Shown piece after piece: positions 24,701-39,700 of a stretch of 64,000 nucleotides of DNA (its first letter is position 1; each line of letters starts with the position of its first letter). A model generated the notes under the pieces. The model saw nothing but the letters and a program-made list of their open reading frames with translations, was not told where the DNA came from and made no database searches. A program made the translations under genes and the position numbers. This DNA comes from Corbicula japonica (Eukaryota; Mollusca; Bivalvia; Venerida; Cyrenidae): contig JAZAYU010000014.1 in NCBI GenBank assembly GCA_038501625.1, forward strand, positions 372,001-436,000, read 5' to 3'.

Positions 24701-27700
24701 TGTTATGTCAGGTCTTGCCGTTTTACGTCAGTTTGCTATAGCAAACAGCGACACAATATTGTCGCTGATAAAAATGGTCATTTAATCAAACAAATCTTGA
24801 TATATCTCACAGAAAACAACGAATATCAATTCAATACTCCCTAGATTTTGAAACACAACACCACATTTAATTGTCATAGAAGAATTTTAATGTAATTTCT
24901 TGACAACAAATTTTGCAGGGAACAGCTTTCAACTGTAATCGGGAGTATCAAATGTGTTCTCAGTGTGGTTGATAGAACAACATTAAAAAACTGTTTATGC
25001 ACGAAATATTATAGGACATGGTGTTTTGGGATAAATATCTTTATTTCACCTGTATTTGTTTTTGACATTTTTGACATATTTGTTTACAAATAATATATAT
25101 GTTTTATGATTTATATCATTTAACAAGAAGTACATTTAGACCTGCAGTAGACTAGTAATAATAAAATATCGTCTAAATTTCCGAACATAACACTTATGGC
25201 TGACTTTGGTAAACAGTAAGAGGATGCACACACATTAAACCAGTTAATGCTGAGATTATTCTTTGTTTGCATGTACTATTGGTACAGTGTGATTAACTTA
25301 AAGGGTGACCATTGTTCTGGTGCATTTACTGATTCTTATTGTCTAGTTTACAAATGCTACATGATTTAGAACACATGATTTAAAACAGGAACGTTTAGAC
25401 TACATGCTTAATAGTAAAGGGCAAAATATAAAATGGCAAGCATGAAGTCTGAAGTATTTGGACAAGCATAATCACCAGTAAAACGTTGCCACTGCAAATG
25501 GTATTAAACAAGCTGTTATTAAAGATGAAATCATTTATCCGCATTATTTTGTTTGTGGTGAAGGGGTGAGGTAGAGAATGGGCCGTGGCACGATTGCTTA
25601 CCTGCTAAAATATTTGTTACTACGATCTGTGGCATAAGTAGTGCATTTTCGCTTCCTGGTCCATGTCTGTATCATATATATGGCTATTTACAGCCACAAG
25701 ATTTGATTGCGGCTATAACCAAGATCCCTTATATCCGTGGAAGTACAGACACCGCCTCGGGAATTAAGCGGGCCCGAGAAGAGGTGTTCGTTGAAAAGAA
25801 AGGAGACCGGCCTGATGTACCAAACACTATGATTGTAATGACGGATGGTGGTTCTGACGACCCAGTTGCTACAGCGAGGGAGGCTCAACTTGCAAGAGCT
25901 GCAAATATACGGTAAACATTCTGTAATCTCACGTCAGTTTATTTTAATAGCATAAGGTTGAGCGTGACTCAGTATTTACACACTGTTACAGCATATTTCT
26001 TAAAAGCCTTCCGGCAATGACAAATGCTTGAGTTTTCCAAAATGGCTATGTACATAGACTTAAAATTTCCAGAGTTATTTTTGTGTTGTTTCGACGCTCA
26101 TCAATTAATAAACGTATATTTAATCTTGGTATTTCAAACCCTATTAACTCCTACGCGCAATGTCAATTCAGGCATAGATTTGCCGTAAAGTGGCTAAATA
26201 CGTTAGCTCAGCAGTGTTTGTCATTGAACGACTGTTGTCGTGGATGTAAATTTTAATGGGCAGATATAATCTTTAGAAGTAATATGCATTTCCATTACTG
26301 CCCATGACCAGGCTCAATCAAGCCGAGCCTATTTTCATATTTGTTGTGTTCGGTGGCTTTCAGAGTTCCCTTTTCATCTATGTTATTACGTATTTTAGGA
26401 TAATAGTGGTCGGCATAGGAGACGGAGTCAACAAGACGGAGCTCCAGCTGGTGGCTTCTGACCCGAAGGACCAGAATCTTTTCTTCGCCACGGACTTCGA
26501 TGCTGGTCTCTCGACAATTGCTGGTACGATCTTCAAGAACACGTGTTCTGGTAAGTATTGGTATTCTTGATTTAGTTGTGATAAAAGTTATAAGTGTGTT
26601 TTGGATATTAGTTCACGTAAGTTCGCGAGATTTACAGTATGAAAGATTTTTTTATTATTCTTAGCGCAAGTAGTTTTACAGAAGAACATGTCAAACCTTA
26701 AGGATAACTTTTTGACACTTGCAAACAATATATGCTCATATTCCTGAAATCTTAATCAGCCAGCAGAACTCCGTAAAATCGCTGGTAAAAATATGTTGTT
26801 GTTGTTGTTTAAAGGAAATGGCACAAACATTAATCGTTGTTCAACGTGCTTATGAATACTTATAGGGCTTCCATTTGATTTAAATGCCACTCAAATACAT
26901 TTGACGTCATGTATTCTTCCTACCTTGAATAAGGTTAAGTAATCTAAATTGAATAAGGTTAAGTAATCAAAATTCTGTATTAAAGTGACACACATTATAT
27001 TCCTGTTTCTCCTTAAAACGCATGATTGATTCCACGCTAGCAAAACATGAACCCCTTTTCCATTGGCAGTCGCGTCCTGTTAGACATCATCTTTTATTAG
27101 CAAAACAAGATTAAGAAAATAAAAGTTTATAACGAGAAACGCTTTATCAAAGGCGGAAGTTGTTTGGTTAACGACTCTGTCTTTATGATCGTTAATGTAG
27201 ATGAAAATACATAAGAAGCATTAGGAGTAACTAACATTTAAGAATAATCCTTTTTTCAGGTTCTCCAGTACCCCGCCCTGAGAGTAAGTATCGTCTTTTC
27301 TTCATAATTGAACAAAGAAAATCTTTACCGCTATAAAGAAACATCTTAAGATAAAAAAAATTCATGTCTGACCGAACGCGACCGACCCAGAAAAACGCCG
27401 ACAAATTATCAGAAAGCTAGTTTTTATTTGTGCCAAAAAGTATTTTTGTAAAATTTTGAAGATCAGTAGCGGTTGGCAAATTTTTCAAATTGTGGACCAG
27501 GTGAATTTCTTTAGTTTAAGCGGAGATTTCATAACACTATTTCTTCAACCTCTCCAAATCATAGTTCAGAAAGAATAAAGTCTACCGGTTAAGTATATCA
27601 CTTGCGTAGTTACTATCTCGCGTGGGTGTGTAAGCTCTAACAAATCCGTGAATAGGTAAATTTAAAAGGATTTTCATTTTCAGAGATTATAAATAAATGT

Positions 27701-30700
27701 TATGATATGCTGTGTGAGTTCAAGCGCTTTTTTGAAATGGATATATTGGAATTTATAAAATCTTAAAGTCCTTTTTTGTAGAACCTTCGTGTGGAAAGCT
27801 CTTTTATGACCCGAAAAAAGAAGTCTGCTGTGGAACTTCTGTCTTCCCTCTAGGAACCAAATGTTGCGGGGACAACGCCTATGATGATAGCGTGTACATT
27901 TGTTGTAAGGACTCCCTACAGCCAAGGTTTGCCGGAAATGCGACGAAATGCTGCTGCTATGAATCATATGATTCAAGGGATTCGATTTGTTGTGACTCTA
28001 TGGTTAGACTTATTATTTTTGTTCGTTTTTCATGAACATTTTTCCTAACAGTCAGAGTTGGTGAATTAATTCATCGACAGCTTTAGAAGATTGAAAAGTA
28101 TTTACAGAAATAACAAAATGATGGGCATTCACCTATACAATTCACATTACAAAAAAACAGTATTTATAAAATTGTATGATTAGAGTTTGTGTTCAATTCC
28201 GATTTTGTATGACCTGCAGGTGCAACCTTTGCTCGCCAGAGAGTTCACAGGCTGCTGCGGAAACGTGAGTTACAACGCATCGGAGAGGTTCTGCTGTGAC
28301 GGTATATAAACTCTATTTTTGCCAAAATGATCTTAGTTTTACACGGGATATTATTATCAGATATAACTACTTAACATGCGACTCGATACAAATATGCAAT
28401 GTTTAAGTCGAAATCAATTAATTTTAAGTTGTGGTTAAATAGGGTCAAAATGCATTACACAAGACCGCCTTTGCTGGTAGTGGCATTATATTTCCCTGTT
28501 TGTATTAACAGGTACGCTCTTCCCTCCAAATTACCACCCTAATTGTTACGAATGCAAAGACGGTTATGCAGTTCCCAAATTTGACGAAGCAAAGAAAGTG
28601 TGTTGCGGAGGCCAGTTGTACAACGCTATTAACGGAAATCGCACCTGCTGCTGTGGCAAAGAAACGTTCGACTCCGATAAACAAATCTGCTGCGGAAACA
28701 AAATAATAACACGTTTAGGCGGCGAAGTAGCAACCTGTTGCGGAACAGATAATTTCGATCCAAAGAAGTCCATCTGTTGCAACGGTAAAGTTCAGGCTTT
28801 AACAGCCGGTAAGACAACCGCCTGCTGTGGGACGAGAAGTTTTGATCCTAATAAGGAGCTCTGCTGCGATGATAACTCTGTTGTAATCAGGGACAAACTG
28901 ACCGATACTTGTTGTTGTGGAAACACTAGTTATACCACTTCTCAGATGATCTGCTGTGATGGCAATAGACAGACCATATATGTTAGAGGAACACAGTGCT
29001 GTGGTAAAACTAGCTTTGATTCTTCTAATTTCATTTGCTGCGACAACGAAGTTCAAAAACTTGTTGGCAAGCTTGAAACACGCTGTTGTGGACAGACTAG
29101 TTTTGATGCTAAAGTTCAGATGTGCTGCGAGAACAGCGTAGTAAAAAAACGAAATGGTGCAGATGACAGTTGTTGCGGTAATACAACATTTGATTCAAAA
29201 ACAGAGGTTTGCTATATGGGCGTACCCGGCAAATCCTATGGAGCGGGGACTAGATTCTGTGGAACGGAATCTTACGATGTTACAACTTCAATTTGTTGCG
29301 GAGGAAAGGTGTTTAGCTCTGATGGAAAGAAAGCGGCTGATCAATGTTGTGCAGACATACCATATAACTCACAAGTAGAAATATGTTGTGATAATAAAAT
29401 CAGAAAGCTCAGCAAACCTGGCGATGACTGTTGCTGTGGAGAAAAAGGCACATTAAACGCTGTCACGGAAATTTGTTGTGATGGAGAAGCACTGAAACGA
29501 GTCGCAGGTGAACAGACGCAGTGCTGCGGAAAAGTAAGCTTTGATCCTGCTCAAATGGTTTGTTGTGGGAACTCCCTTATTCAGAAAGCCAAAAGTGATG
29601 ATAATTGGTGCTGTGGAAAATCCACTATGAATACAAACAAGCAAATTTGTTGCAACGGTAAAGCACAAGAACTCTTCAAAGGAGAAACAGCGTGTTGTGG
29701 TGATGTCAGTTATGACATCACAAAGCAGGTATGTTGTGCGGATGGACAGATTCAAAACAAGAAGGATCCCAAGGACGATTTTTGCTGCGGAAAAACATCT
29801 GTTGATTTAGAGACGGAGATTTGTTGTGAAGGTGCGCCGCGAGCAGTCTCAGATCCTAAATTTGGACGTTGCTGTGAAAATCTGGGATATGATTCCAGAA
29901 AAGAGATGTGTTGCAGCGGAAAACCCACTTCTAAAATCAACACAGATGATAACTGTTGTTGCGGAAACTCAACTATGAATACTAACAAGCAGATTTGTTG
30001 TGAAGGTATTCCACAAGATCTTGTAGCTGGAAAGTACACGTTATGTTGTGGAAAAAAGAGTTTTGACTCTAGAGAATATTTGTGTGTCAATGATGAACTC
30101 AGGAAGAAGAGAAATAAAGATGATAATTGGATTTGTGGGGAAACAACAATCAACACTGTAACAGAAGTTTGCTGTATTGGTATAGCAAGACCTAAAAAAG
30201 GCATCGACACTAAATGTTGCAAGGATCAGAGCTATGATGGTAACAAAGAAATTTGCTGTGATGGTGGAACCGTTGTGAAGAAAGAAGGAAAGGATGACAA
30301 TTGTTGTTGTGGTAAATCGACTTTCAATACAAGAACACAAATATGTTGTTTAGGCAAACCACAACCATTGTTTGGCAAAAACTCGACGAAATGTTGCGGC
30401 GATCTAAGTTATGATGCAAATGAACAGGTTTGCTGCCCGGAGAACACTGTAATGAAGAAGGACGATAAAATGGACGATACCTGCTGCGGTAAGTTTACAA
30501 TTAACTCCAGGAATGAAATATGTTGTGACAGTGTACCGAACACAGTGTTAGCCGATATAACAGCATGTTGCGGTAATCAGAGTTATAGTCCACTTTCAAC
30601 TGTGTGTTGTGAGGGAAAAGTTTTCAAGAAAAAAAACAAAAATGACGACAATTGCTGTGGCAACACCACAATGGATTCTAAAACGATGATTTGCTGCGAA

Positions 30701-33700
30701 GGAGGACCAATGCCATCATATGGACCACTAACTCGATGTTGTGGGAAGCAAAGTTATAACCCTGAAATAGAACTTTGCTGTGATGGGAAATCAGTTATAA
30801 AGAAAATTGATAAAACTGATAACTGTTGCTGTGGCGAAAAGCCGATGGCTACAGAGACGGAAATATGCTGCGATAATACAGTACAACCGGCACCAGCTGG
30901 ACCTCAGAAAACAAAGTGTTGTGGAAAACTTAGCTATAATCCGGAATCAGAAATGTGTTGCGACGGTGCAATAACAAAGAAAGGTAGTAATGATGATGAT
31001 TGTTGTTGTGGTCAAACGTCATTTAACACCGAAAACGAAATATGTTGTCAGGGTACTACCCCTCAGCCACTGTTTGAAGGACCAACATTGTGCTGTGTAA
31101 AAGTAAGCTACGACACGACCAAATTCTTGTGCGTAGATGGCAATCTAGTAAAGAAGAGATCATCTGAAGATGACCGATATTGCGGAAATACAACTCTCAG
31201 CTCCAAAACTGAAATTTGTTGTGATGGGTATCCAAACAAATTGTATTCAAGCACAGATTGTTGTGGAAAGGTAAGTTATAATACCAATGAACAAGTCTGC
31301 TGTGACAACCAAGAAATCAGAAAGAAATCCAATAAAGATGATGATTTCTGTTGTGGTGCAATGACTGGAAACTCAAAGAAAGATATGTGTTGTGAAGGGC
31401 TGACTACGCCTATCAAGAATGGACAATTTTCAGCTTGTTGCGAAAAGGTGTCATACGATTCTGAATCCGAGATTTGTTGCGACACTGAAATCAGAAAGAA
31501 AGTAAAGAAGGGAGACAACTGTTGTTGTGGAAAAACCTCGATCAATACAGCTGAGCAAGTTTGCTGCAATGGTGTACCCCAACCTCTTCAGAAAGGACTT
31601 GAAACAAAGTGCTGCGGTGAAGTCAGTTTCAATCCAGACGATTATATTTGCGCTGATGGATCAACGCTGACAAAGAAACGTGACCAGAAAGACAACTGGG
31701 TTTGCGGAAATTCCACTATAGACATGGCGAAAGAAGTGTGCTGTGATGGCAAGCCTGGAATTAAATATGGAGGTGACAGCACTGACTGTTGTGGCAAGGA
31801 AAGTTTTGATATGAGCAAGTTCGTGTGTTGCGACGTAAAAGTTGTGAAGAAAAAAAATCCAAAGGACGATGGGTGTTGTGGTGGTTCGTCAATAAGTGCT
31901 AATGAAGAAATATGCTGTGAAAGTAAATTTCAGCCTAGGGTTGGAGGTAAAAGCACAGCATGCTGTGGTGATAAGAGCTATGACTCCAAGAAGTCTGTTT
32001 GTTGTGATCGCCAAATTCGTGATAAAGCGAAAGAGGACGATAATTCTTGTTGTGGTAAAACAACATTTAATGCTGCTATCCAGCTTTGCTGTGATGGTAA
32101 TCCAGGCTCTAAACAAGGGAAAATGCCGAAGTGCTGCTTTGACAAGACATACGACGCTTCGACAGCAGTGTGCTGTGATGATGGTGTTCGTGAAATGAGA
32201 AACAAAAATGACGACTGCTGCTGCGGAAAGACAACGATGAACTCCGAATCTGAGGTATGCTGCTTCGATAACCCACAACCTGCTCCAGGTGGAGTATTTC
32301 ATCGATGCTGTGGGAAGACTAGCTATAATCCTGATACACATGTTTGCTGCTTTACCGATAACCCACAACCGAAACGTAATAAAAATGATAACTGGTGTTG
32401 TGGAAATACAACATTCGACTCTTTCAAGGAGGTATGTTGTCAGGGCACCACACCTCAACCGATGGAAGGCACAAACACGAAATGTTGTGGGTTAAAGAGT
32501 TATAATTCTGATTTGCATCAATGCTGTGATAGTGAATTGGTAAAGAAACGTGATCCCAAGGACGACTGCTGTTGTGGCAAAACAACAATTAATACACAGA
32601 AAGAAATTTGCTGTGAAGGTGTTCCTCAGTCTGGTGGTCCAAATTCTGACTGCTGTGAAAAGAGCAGTTTTGATGTCACAAAGGAAATATGTTGTGGTGG
32701 ACAAGTACGACTGAAGAAAAATGTTAATGATGACTGTTGTTGTGGTAACTCAACTATACAGATAAAAACAGAGTTGTGTTGCAATGATGTACCACAAGTT
32801 CTGACGAATGGCGATAAAACAAAGTGTTGTGGGATTGTCAGCTACGATTCAGAAACTGAAATATGTTACGAAAATATTGTAAGAAAGAAGAGAAATAAGA
32901 ATGACAACTGGATATGTGGCGAAACCACAATGGATACTTTAAAAGAAACATGTTGTAACGGAAATCCGCAGACTACTGTTGCAGGTAAAGATACCCGTTG
33001 CTGTGGAAATAAAGGTTACGACCCTACTAAATATGTATGCTGTGATGGTAACATGTTGGTTCAGAAGCGTAATAAAGATGACAATTGCTGTTGTGGAAAG
33101 ACAACATATAACACCGAAATGGAATTCTGCTGCTTAGGTAAACCTGGCAAAAACTATGGTCCCAGCACACTATGCTGTGGCGAAGATAGTTATGATGGGG
33201 ACCAGTTCATGTGCTGTGAAGGAAAACTAATACAAAAACGAGATGTAAAGGATGACTGTTGTTGTGGCAAAACTACTATGGATGCAACAAAAGAAACATG
33301 CTGTGATGGTAATCCACAACCTATAATCGGGAATTCTCAACTTACAACATGCTGCGGAAAATCAAGTTTCAGCACTGTTAAACAGCTGTGTTGTAACGGA
33401 GTTGTAATCGATAAGAAAAAGTCATCAGATGACTGTTGCTGTGGAAACACAACAGTTGATGCTGTTAACAGTATATGTTGCAACGGTTACAATCCCCAAC
33501 CACGATATGGAGAGTTTACAAAATGCTGCGGCGAAATAAGTTATAATCCTGCCGAAATGATATGTACAGACGGCGGAGTTTTGGTCAAAAAAAGAAAACC
33601 TGATGATAATTGGAGTTGTGGAAAAACTACAATGAACACAAGAACGGAAGTATGTTGTATTGATAACCCAGCTGTGTTGAAGGGAAAGAACACCAGATGC

Positions 33701-36700
33701 TGCGCGAAAGAAAGTTATGATGCCGAAACAGAAGTTTGTTGCAACACCGGTGTGCGAAAAAAGGTCAGCAACGATGATACATGCTGCTGTGGTAAGGATA
33801 AGACATTCAATCCTGAGAATGAAGTATGTTGTGATGGTTCAACACCTCAGTCGAAGAAAGGTAACAACACAAAATGTTGCGGCGTAAGCAGCTATAATCC
33901 AGACGAGTTTATATGTTATGAAGGCAAACTTATTAACAAAAAGAACCCGAAAGATGACGCAGTTTGTGGAGCAGTCTCAATGGATACGGATTTAGAAATC
34001 TGTTGTTACGGAAAACCGCTAAAGAGGACAGGTGGTGTATTAACAGATTGCTGTGAGGAACAGAGTTTCAACATGGTCAGTGAAATTTGTTGTAATGGGA
34101 AGATAAGAAAGAAGAAAGTACAAGATGACGATTGTTGCTGTGGAGAAACTACAATGAATGCAAACACAGACATCTGCTGCGATGGTGTTCCATCGTCAAT
34201 TTCAAAGAAGGGCAATTGGAACTGTTGTGGAACAAGAGCATATAATACCGATGAGGCAGTATGTTGCGACATGAAGATAAATGAAAAGAAAAACAAGCTT
34301 GATGACTGGTGTTGTGGCAACACATCAATGAACACAACAAATGAAGTCTGCTGTAACGGTTTACCTCAACCATCGTACGGCAAGAAAACACGTTGTTGTG
34401 CTAACAAAAGTTATGACAGTGATCTGTTTATCTGTTGTAGCGGAGATTACCTCGAGAGCAAAAGAAATAAAGACGACAACTGCTGTTGTGGTAAAACTAC
34501 CATGAACACTGAAAAGGAGATTTGTTGCGAAGGAATACCACAGCCAAGCTATGGTGAAAATACACGATGTTGCCATAAAGAAAGCTATGATTCAAATAAA
34601 TTTTTATGTTGTCCTTACGGAAGTATGGAAGTAACTCCCAAACAATCTAAAATGGACGATGTTTGCTGCGGCAACACAACACTAAATGCTAGAAAGCAAA
34701 TCTGTTGCAATGAAACTCCACAAAATCTTGTCGGTGGAGAAGAAATGACGTCATGCTGTGGAAAAATTGGTTATAATATGGAAAAAGAACTTTGTTGCGA
34801 CGGCATTGTTAGAAATAAGGCTAAAAAGGAAGATGATGTTTGCTGTGGGGAGTCTTCAATAAATGCACAGTCAGAGGTATGTTGTCTCGGTAAAAGACAG
34901 CCTTCGTACGGGGAACTAACAGACTGCTGTTTAGAAATAAGTTTTGATTCCACCACTCAACTTTGTTGTGAAAATAAAGTCATACAAAAAACTGACAATA
35001 GAGACAATTGGTGTTGTGGAAAATCATCAATGAATACAAATGATGAGATTTGCTGTGATGGAAAATACGTCCAGCCTGCTAAAGGAGGAAATAAAGCCAG
35101 GTGTTGCGGTCAAGTAAGCTACAATTCCGAAACTGACATATGTTGCGATAAAATAATTACATTTAAAGATGGTAAGGATGACAATTGTTGTTGTGGAAAC
35201 ACAACTTTTAACACGGAGACTGAGATTTGTTGTGCAGGAATAACTCCTCAACCAAAGAAAGGTCCAATCACTCAGTGTTGTGATCTTGTAAGCTACAATC
35301 CAGATGAACAGCTATGTTTCGACGGAAAATTGTACAAAAAGAGGGATAAAAACGACGACGGACGATGTGGTGAGACAACAATTAACACAAGGAAAGAGAT
35401 ATGTTGCCTTGGAAATCCAAGGACAGGAACTCTAAACTATTTTGACTGTTGCGGCGACAAATCATACGATTTAACAAAAGAAGTATGTTGTGGTGGAAAA
35501 ACGAAAACTAAAAAAGATCCCCTGGATGACTTGTGTTGTGGAAATACTACGATCAATGCCAAAAAGGAAATTTGCTGTGATGGAAATCCGCAACCTGGAA
35601 GCAGCGGGCAATGGAAGTGTTGCGGCCGTGATAGCTATGATGAAGATAAGTTCTTATGCTGTGATTTAAAGATAACTACAAAAAGAGCAGTAAGCGACAA
35701 TTGTTGTTGTGGAAAGACAACGTTTACTACGGGAAAAGAAGTATGTTGCATAGATACTCCCCGCACATCTTACGGTGATGGTACACGATGTTGTTTACGT
35801 GACAGCTATAATTCAGAAAAGGCAATTTGTTGTAATAATGTTGTGTTAGACAAGGCCGAAAGCGAAGACAATGGCTGTTGTGGTAACTCATCCATAAACA
35901 CAAACAAACAAATATGTTGTGATGGCAGTTATGTTGACCAAGCTTACGGAGGTGAAAATGCTAGGTGTTGTGGAAGAAAAAGTTATGATTCGTCAAAACA
36001 ATTATGTTGTGATATGAAAATAACAGACAAGCGGGAAAAGAACGATAATTTATGCTGTGGCAAAACAACTTTCAACAGTGAAACCGAAATGTGTTGTGAT
36101 GGTGTAATGCCTCAGAAGAAATACGGAGCAGACACGCAGTGTTGTGGAAAAGAAAGTTTTGATCCAAGCAAAAACCTGTGTTGTACCGGTAAGTTAATAG
36201 AAAAAACAGATATCAATGATGATTGTTGTTGTGGAAAAACAACAATTAACTCTAAAAAACAAATTTGTTGTGCGGAAACTCCCCAATTAGGTACAGTTTA
36301 TACTCACGGATGTTGTATGAATACAAGTTACTCTTTCGTTAGTGAGGTTTGCTGTGATGAAAATATCAGACAAAAGAGAGAGAGAGCAGACAACTTCTGC
36401 TGTGGAAATTCTACTTTGGACACGTCAAAGGAAATATGTTGCGACGGAACAGCTCAGCAATCGGATGGGGGAAAATATGCTAAATGTTGTGGAAAAAAGA
36501 GCTACAACTCAAAAACTCATATTTGCCATGATGGAAGAATAATAAAGAAAGTCAACGAAGACGATGATTGGGCTTGTGGCGACATAACCTACAATACAAA
36601 AACCATGGTATGCTGCATTGATACACCACAACCTTCATATGGTATCGGAACTAGATGTTGTATGAGAAAGAGTTATGATCCTGTTAAAGCTAAATGCTGT

Positions 36701-39700
36701 AATGGCACTGACATTATAGAAAAAACAACACAGAAGGATGATCTATGCTGCGACAAAACAACTATTAATTCTGACAATCAAATTTGTTGTGAAGGCATAG
36801 CTCAAAATAAGACAGGCGGTGATAGAACACAATGCTGTCATAATTTGGCATATGACCCGAATTTGTTCTTTTGCGACGTCAAGAATTTGGTGAGAAAAAG
36901 AGACAAAAGCGACAACTGTGTATGTAGTGATACAACATTCAATACTGCAAAGGAAATATGTTGTGAGGGAGTACCGAATAATCTTAAAGGTTCATTGACA
37001 GGTTGCTGTGGAAATCAAAGTTACTCAATAGATAATGAGATATGCTACAATGGCGAAATAAGGAAGAAAAACAAACCAGATGACGATGCGTTTTGTGGAA
37101 AATCAACGTTTAACTCAGTAAAACAAGTATGTTGTGACGGTAAGGCCCAGGATGCAGTTGGTGGTCCTTCTACGAGATGTTGCGCGGAAACAAGTTTTAA
37201 TCCTGAATCACATATTTGCTGCGAAGATGGTGTAAGAAAATTAAGCAACCCTGGAGACAACTGTTGCTGTGGTAAACTAACATTCAATACTAATACAATG
37301 ATTTGTTGCGATGGATCTGTTCCACAAGAAGCTACAGGTGGAGACCGTGCAAGATGTTGTGGAAAGAGAAGTTACGATTCACAAATGTTCATGTGTTGTA
37401 AATTACAGATAACCAAAAAGACAGATAACTCGGATAACATGTGCTGCGGCAACACTACGCTTAACTCTAAAACGCAGGTTTGTTGTCGAGGCTTGTCGCC
37501 CAGACAAAAAGTAGGCGGAGAAGCGACATTGTGTTGCAACGATGAAAGTTACGACCCCAAGACACATGTTTGCTGTGAAGGAAAACTTATGAAAAAAGAC
37601 GACCCAGCAGATGACTGTTGTTGTGGTGAACACACTATGAATTCTCAGAAAGACATTTGTTGCAAAGATGTAGTGCAGAGATTGATTGCTGCTGAATTTA
37701 CATCATGTTGTGGTCCTACTAGTTTTGACACAAGAAAACAAGTTTGTTGTGATGAAAAGGTTCGGGACAAAAAGAATGAAAATGATGACGGATGCTGCGG
37801 CAAATCGACTATCAATGCTAAAGGAGAGCTTTGTTGTGAAGGAAACCCTCAACCAATGATAGGGGGCATAGAATATTCCGATTGTTGTGGTGAAAAGAGC
37901 TATGACACACGAAAGATCATGTGTTGCGAAAAGAAAATGAGACCAAAACGAAATGAGGGGGACAACTGCTGCTGTGGGGATACGACAATTAACACAAGAA
38001 CAGAAGTGTGCTGTAACGGAAACCCGGCTCAGGCAGTTGCAGGCAAAGAAACACAGTGCTGTGGAAAAGAAAGTCTTGATCCGTCGAAGCAAATTTGCTG
38101 TGATGGAGACAGTACTAGAAACAAAAGTGATTCTGGTGATAATTGTTGTTGCGGAAAATCTACATTCAATACGAAGTCACAAATATGCTGTAATGGCGTT
38201 CCACAGGAGCGCAAAGGCGGTTCAAATTCAAAATGTTGTGGAACAGTTAGTTACAACCCAGATTCAGCATTCTGTGAGGTCAACGTACTGGTTGACAAAA
38301 GAAATAAAAATGACGATTGTACATGCGGGAACACTACTATGAATACGAAAACTGAAGTCTGTTGTCTGGAGAAACCACAACCAAGATACGGCGTCACGAC
38401 CGATTGTTGCGAGGATCGAAGTTATAATAGAGAAACTCAGGTATGCTGTGAAAAGAGTATAAGAGATAAACGAGAGAATAATGATGATTCCTGCTGTGGA
38501 AAGACAACTTTTAGCACTAGCAAAGAAGTATGTTGTGATGGCATGCCTCAGTTGCAACAGGGGTTGTTTACAAGATGTTGTGGAAAAGTAAGTTACGATC
38601 CACGAAAAGAGATGTGCTGTGAAAGAAAGCTTATACCGAAAGTAAACGAATTTGATGACTGCTGTTGCGGTAAAACAACTATGAATACCAAGACACAAGT
38701 GTGCTGTAATGGAGAACCACAGAAATCTTTTGGCCCAGATACAAGATGCTGCGGTGCATCTAGTTATGATTCGAGGAAAGAGATATGCTGTGATATGATT
38801 ATAACAAAGAAAGCTAACATTGATGATAATTGCTGCTGTGGTAAAAACAACACGTTTAACACACAGAAACAAGTATGTTGTCAGGGAATGTACCCTCAGG
38901 CAGCTGTAGCAGGTGCTAAAACACAGTGCTGCGATAGAAAGAGTTATGATCCTAGCAAAGAAATATGTGACAACGGACAATTGATCAAAAAGATTGATCC
39001 GGCTGATGATGGTGTTTGTGGAAAAGGTACAATAAATCTCGCAAAACAAATTTGTTGTGACGGAAATGCCAGACCTTCGTTTGGAGAGAAAACTTCTTGT
39101 TGTGGCGGACAGAGTTTTAATACGGACACACAAGTGTGTTGCGATGAAAAAGTACGAGACAAAAAGGCAAAGCAGGACGATTGCTGCTGTGGAAAATCAA
39201 CAATGGATGGACAGTCAGAGATCTGCTGCGAAGGTCAAGCACAGCCACGGGTTGGAAATGAGTTTACCGATTGTTGTGGTAATAAAAGTTACGATGCGAG
39301 AAGTTTGGTGTGTTGTGATGGTGTACTGGTTGAAAAACGTAACAAAGAGAGTAACAGGTGCTGTGGACAAACAACTATGGATTCGCGAACAGAAGTTTGT
39401 TGCGTAGGAATCCCGCAAAAAGCAATCGTTGGTACTGATACTATGTGTTGTGGCTCTGAAAGCTATGATACAAATGTATTCTTTTGTATGAAAGACATAA
39501 ATAATGGTTCTTTGATCAAAAAGAGAAACGAAGGCGACAATTGGTACTGTGGTGTAACAACAATGAATACTAACACGGAAATTTGCTGTTTAGGATCACC
39601 ACAACAAAAGAAGGGCGGAGAAAACACTAAATGCTGCGCAACCATCAGCTACAACTCCAAAACTCAGGTCTGTTGTGATAACAAAGTTAGAGACAAAGCC

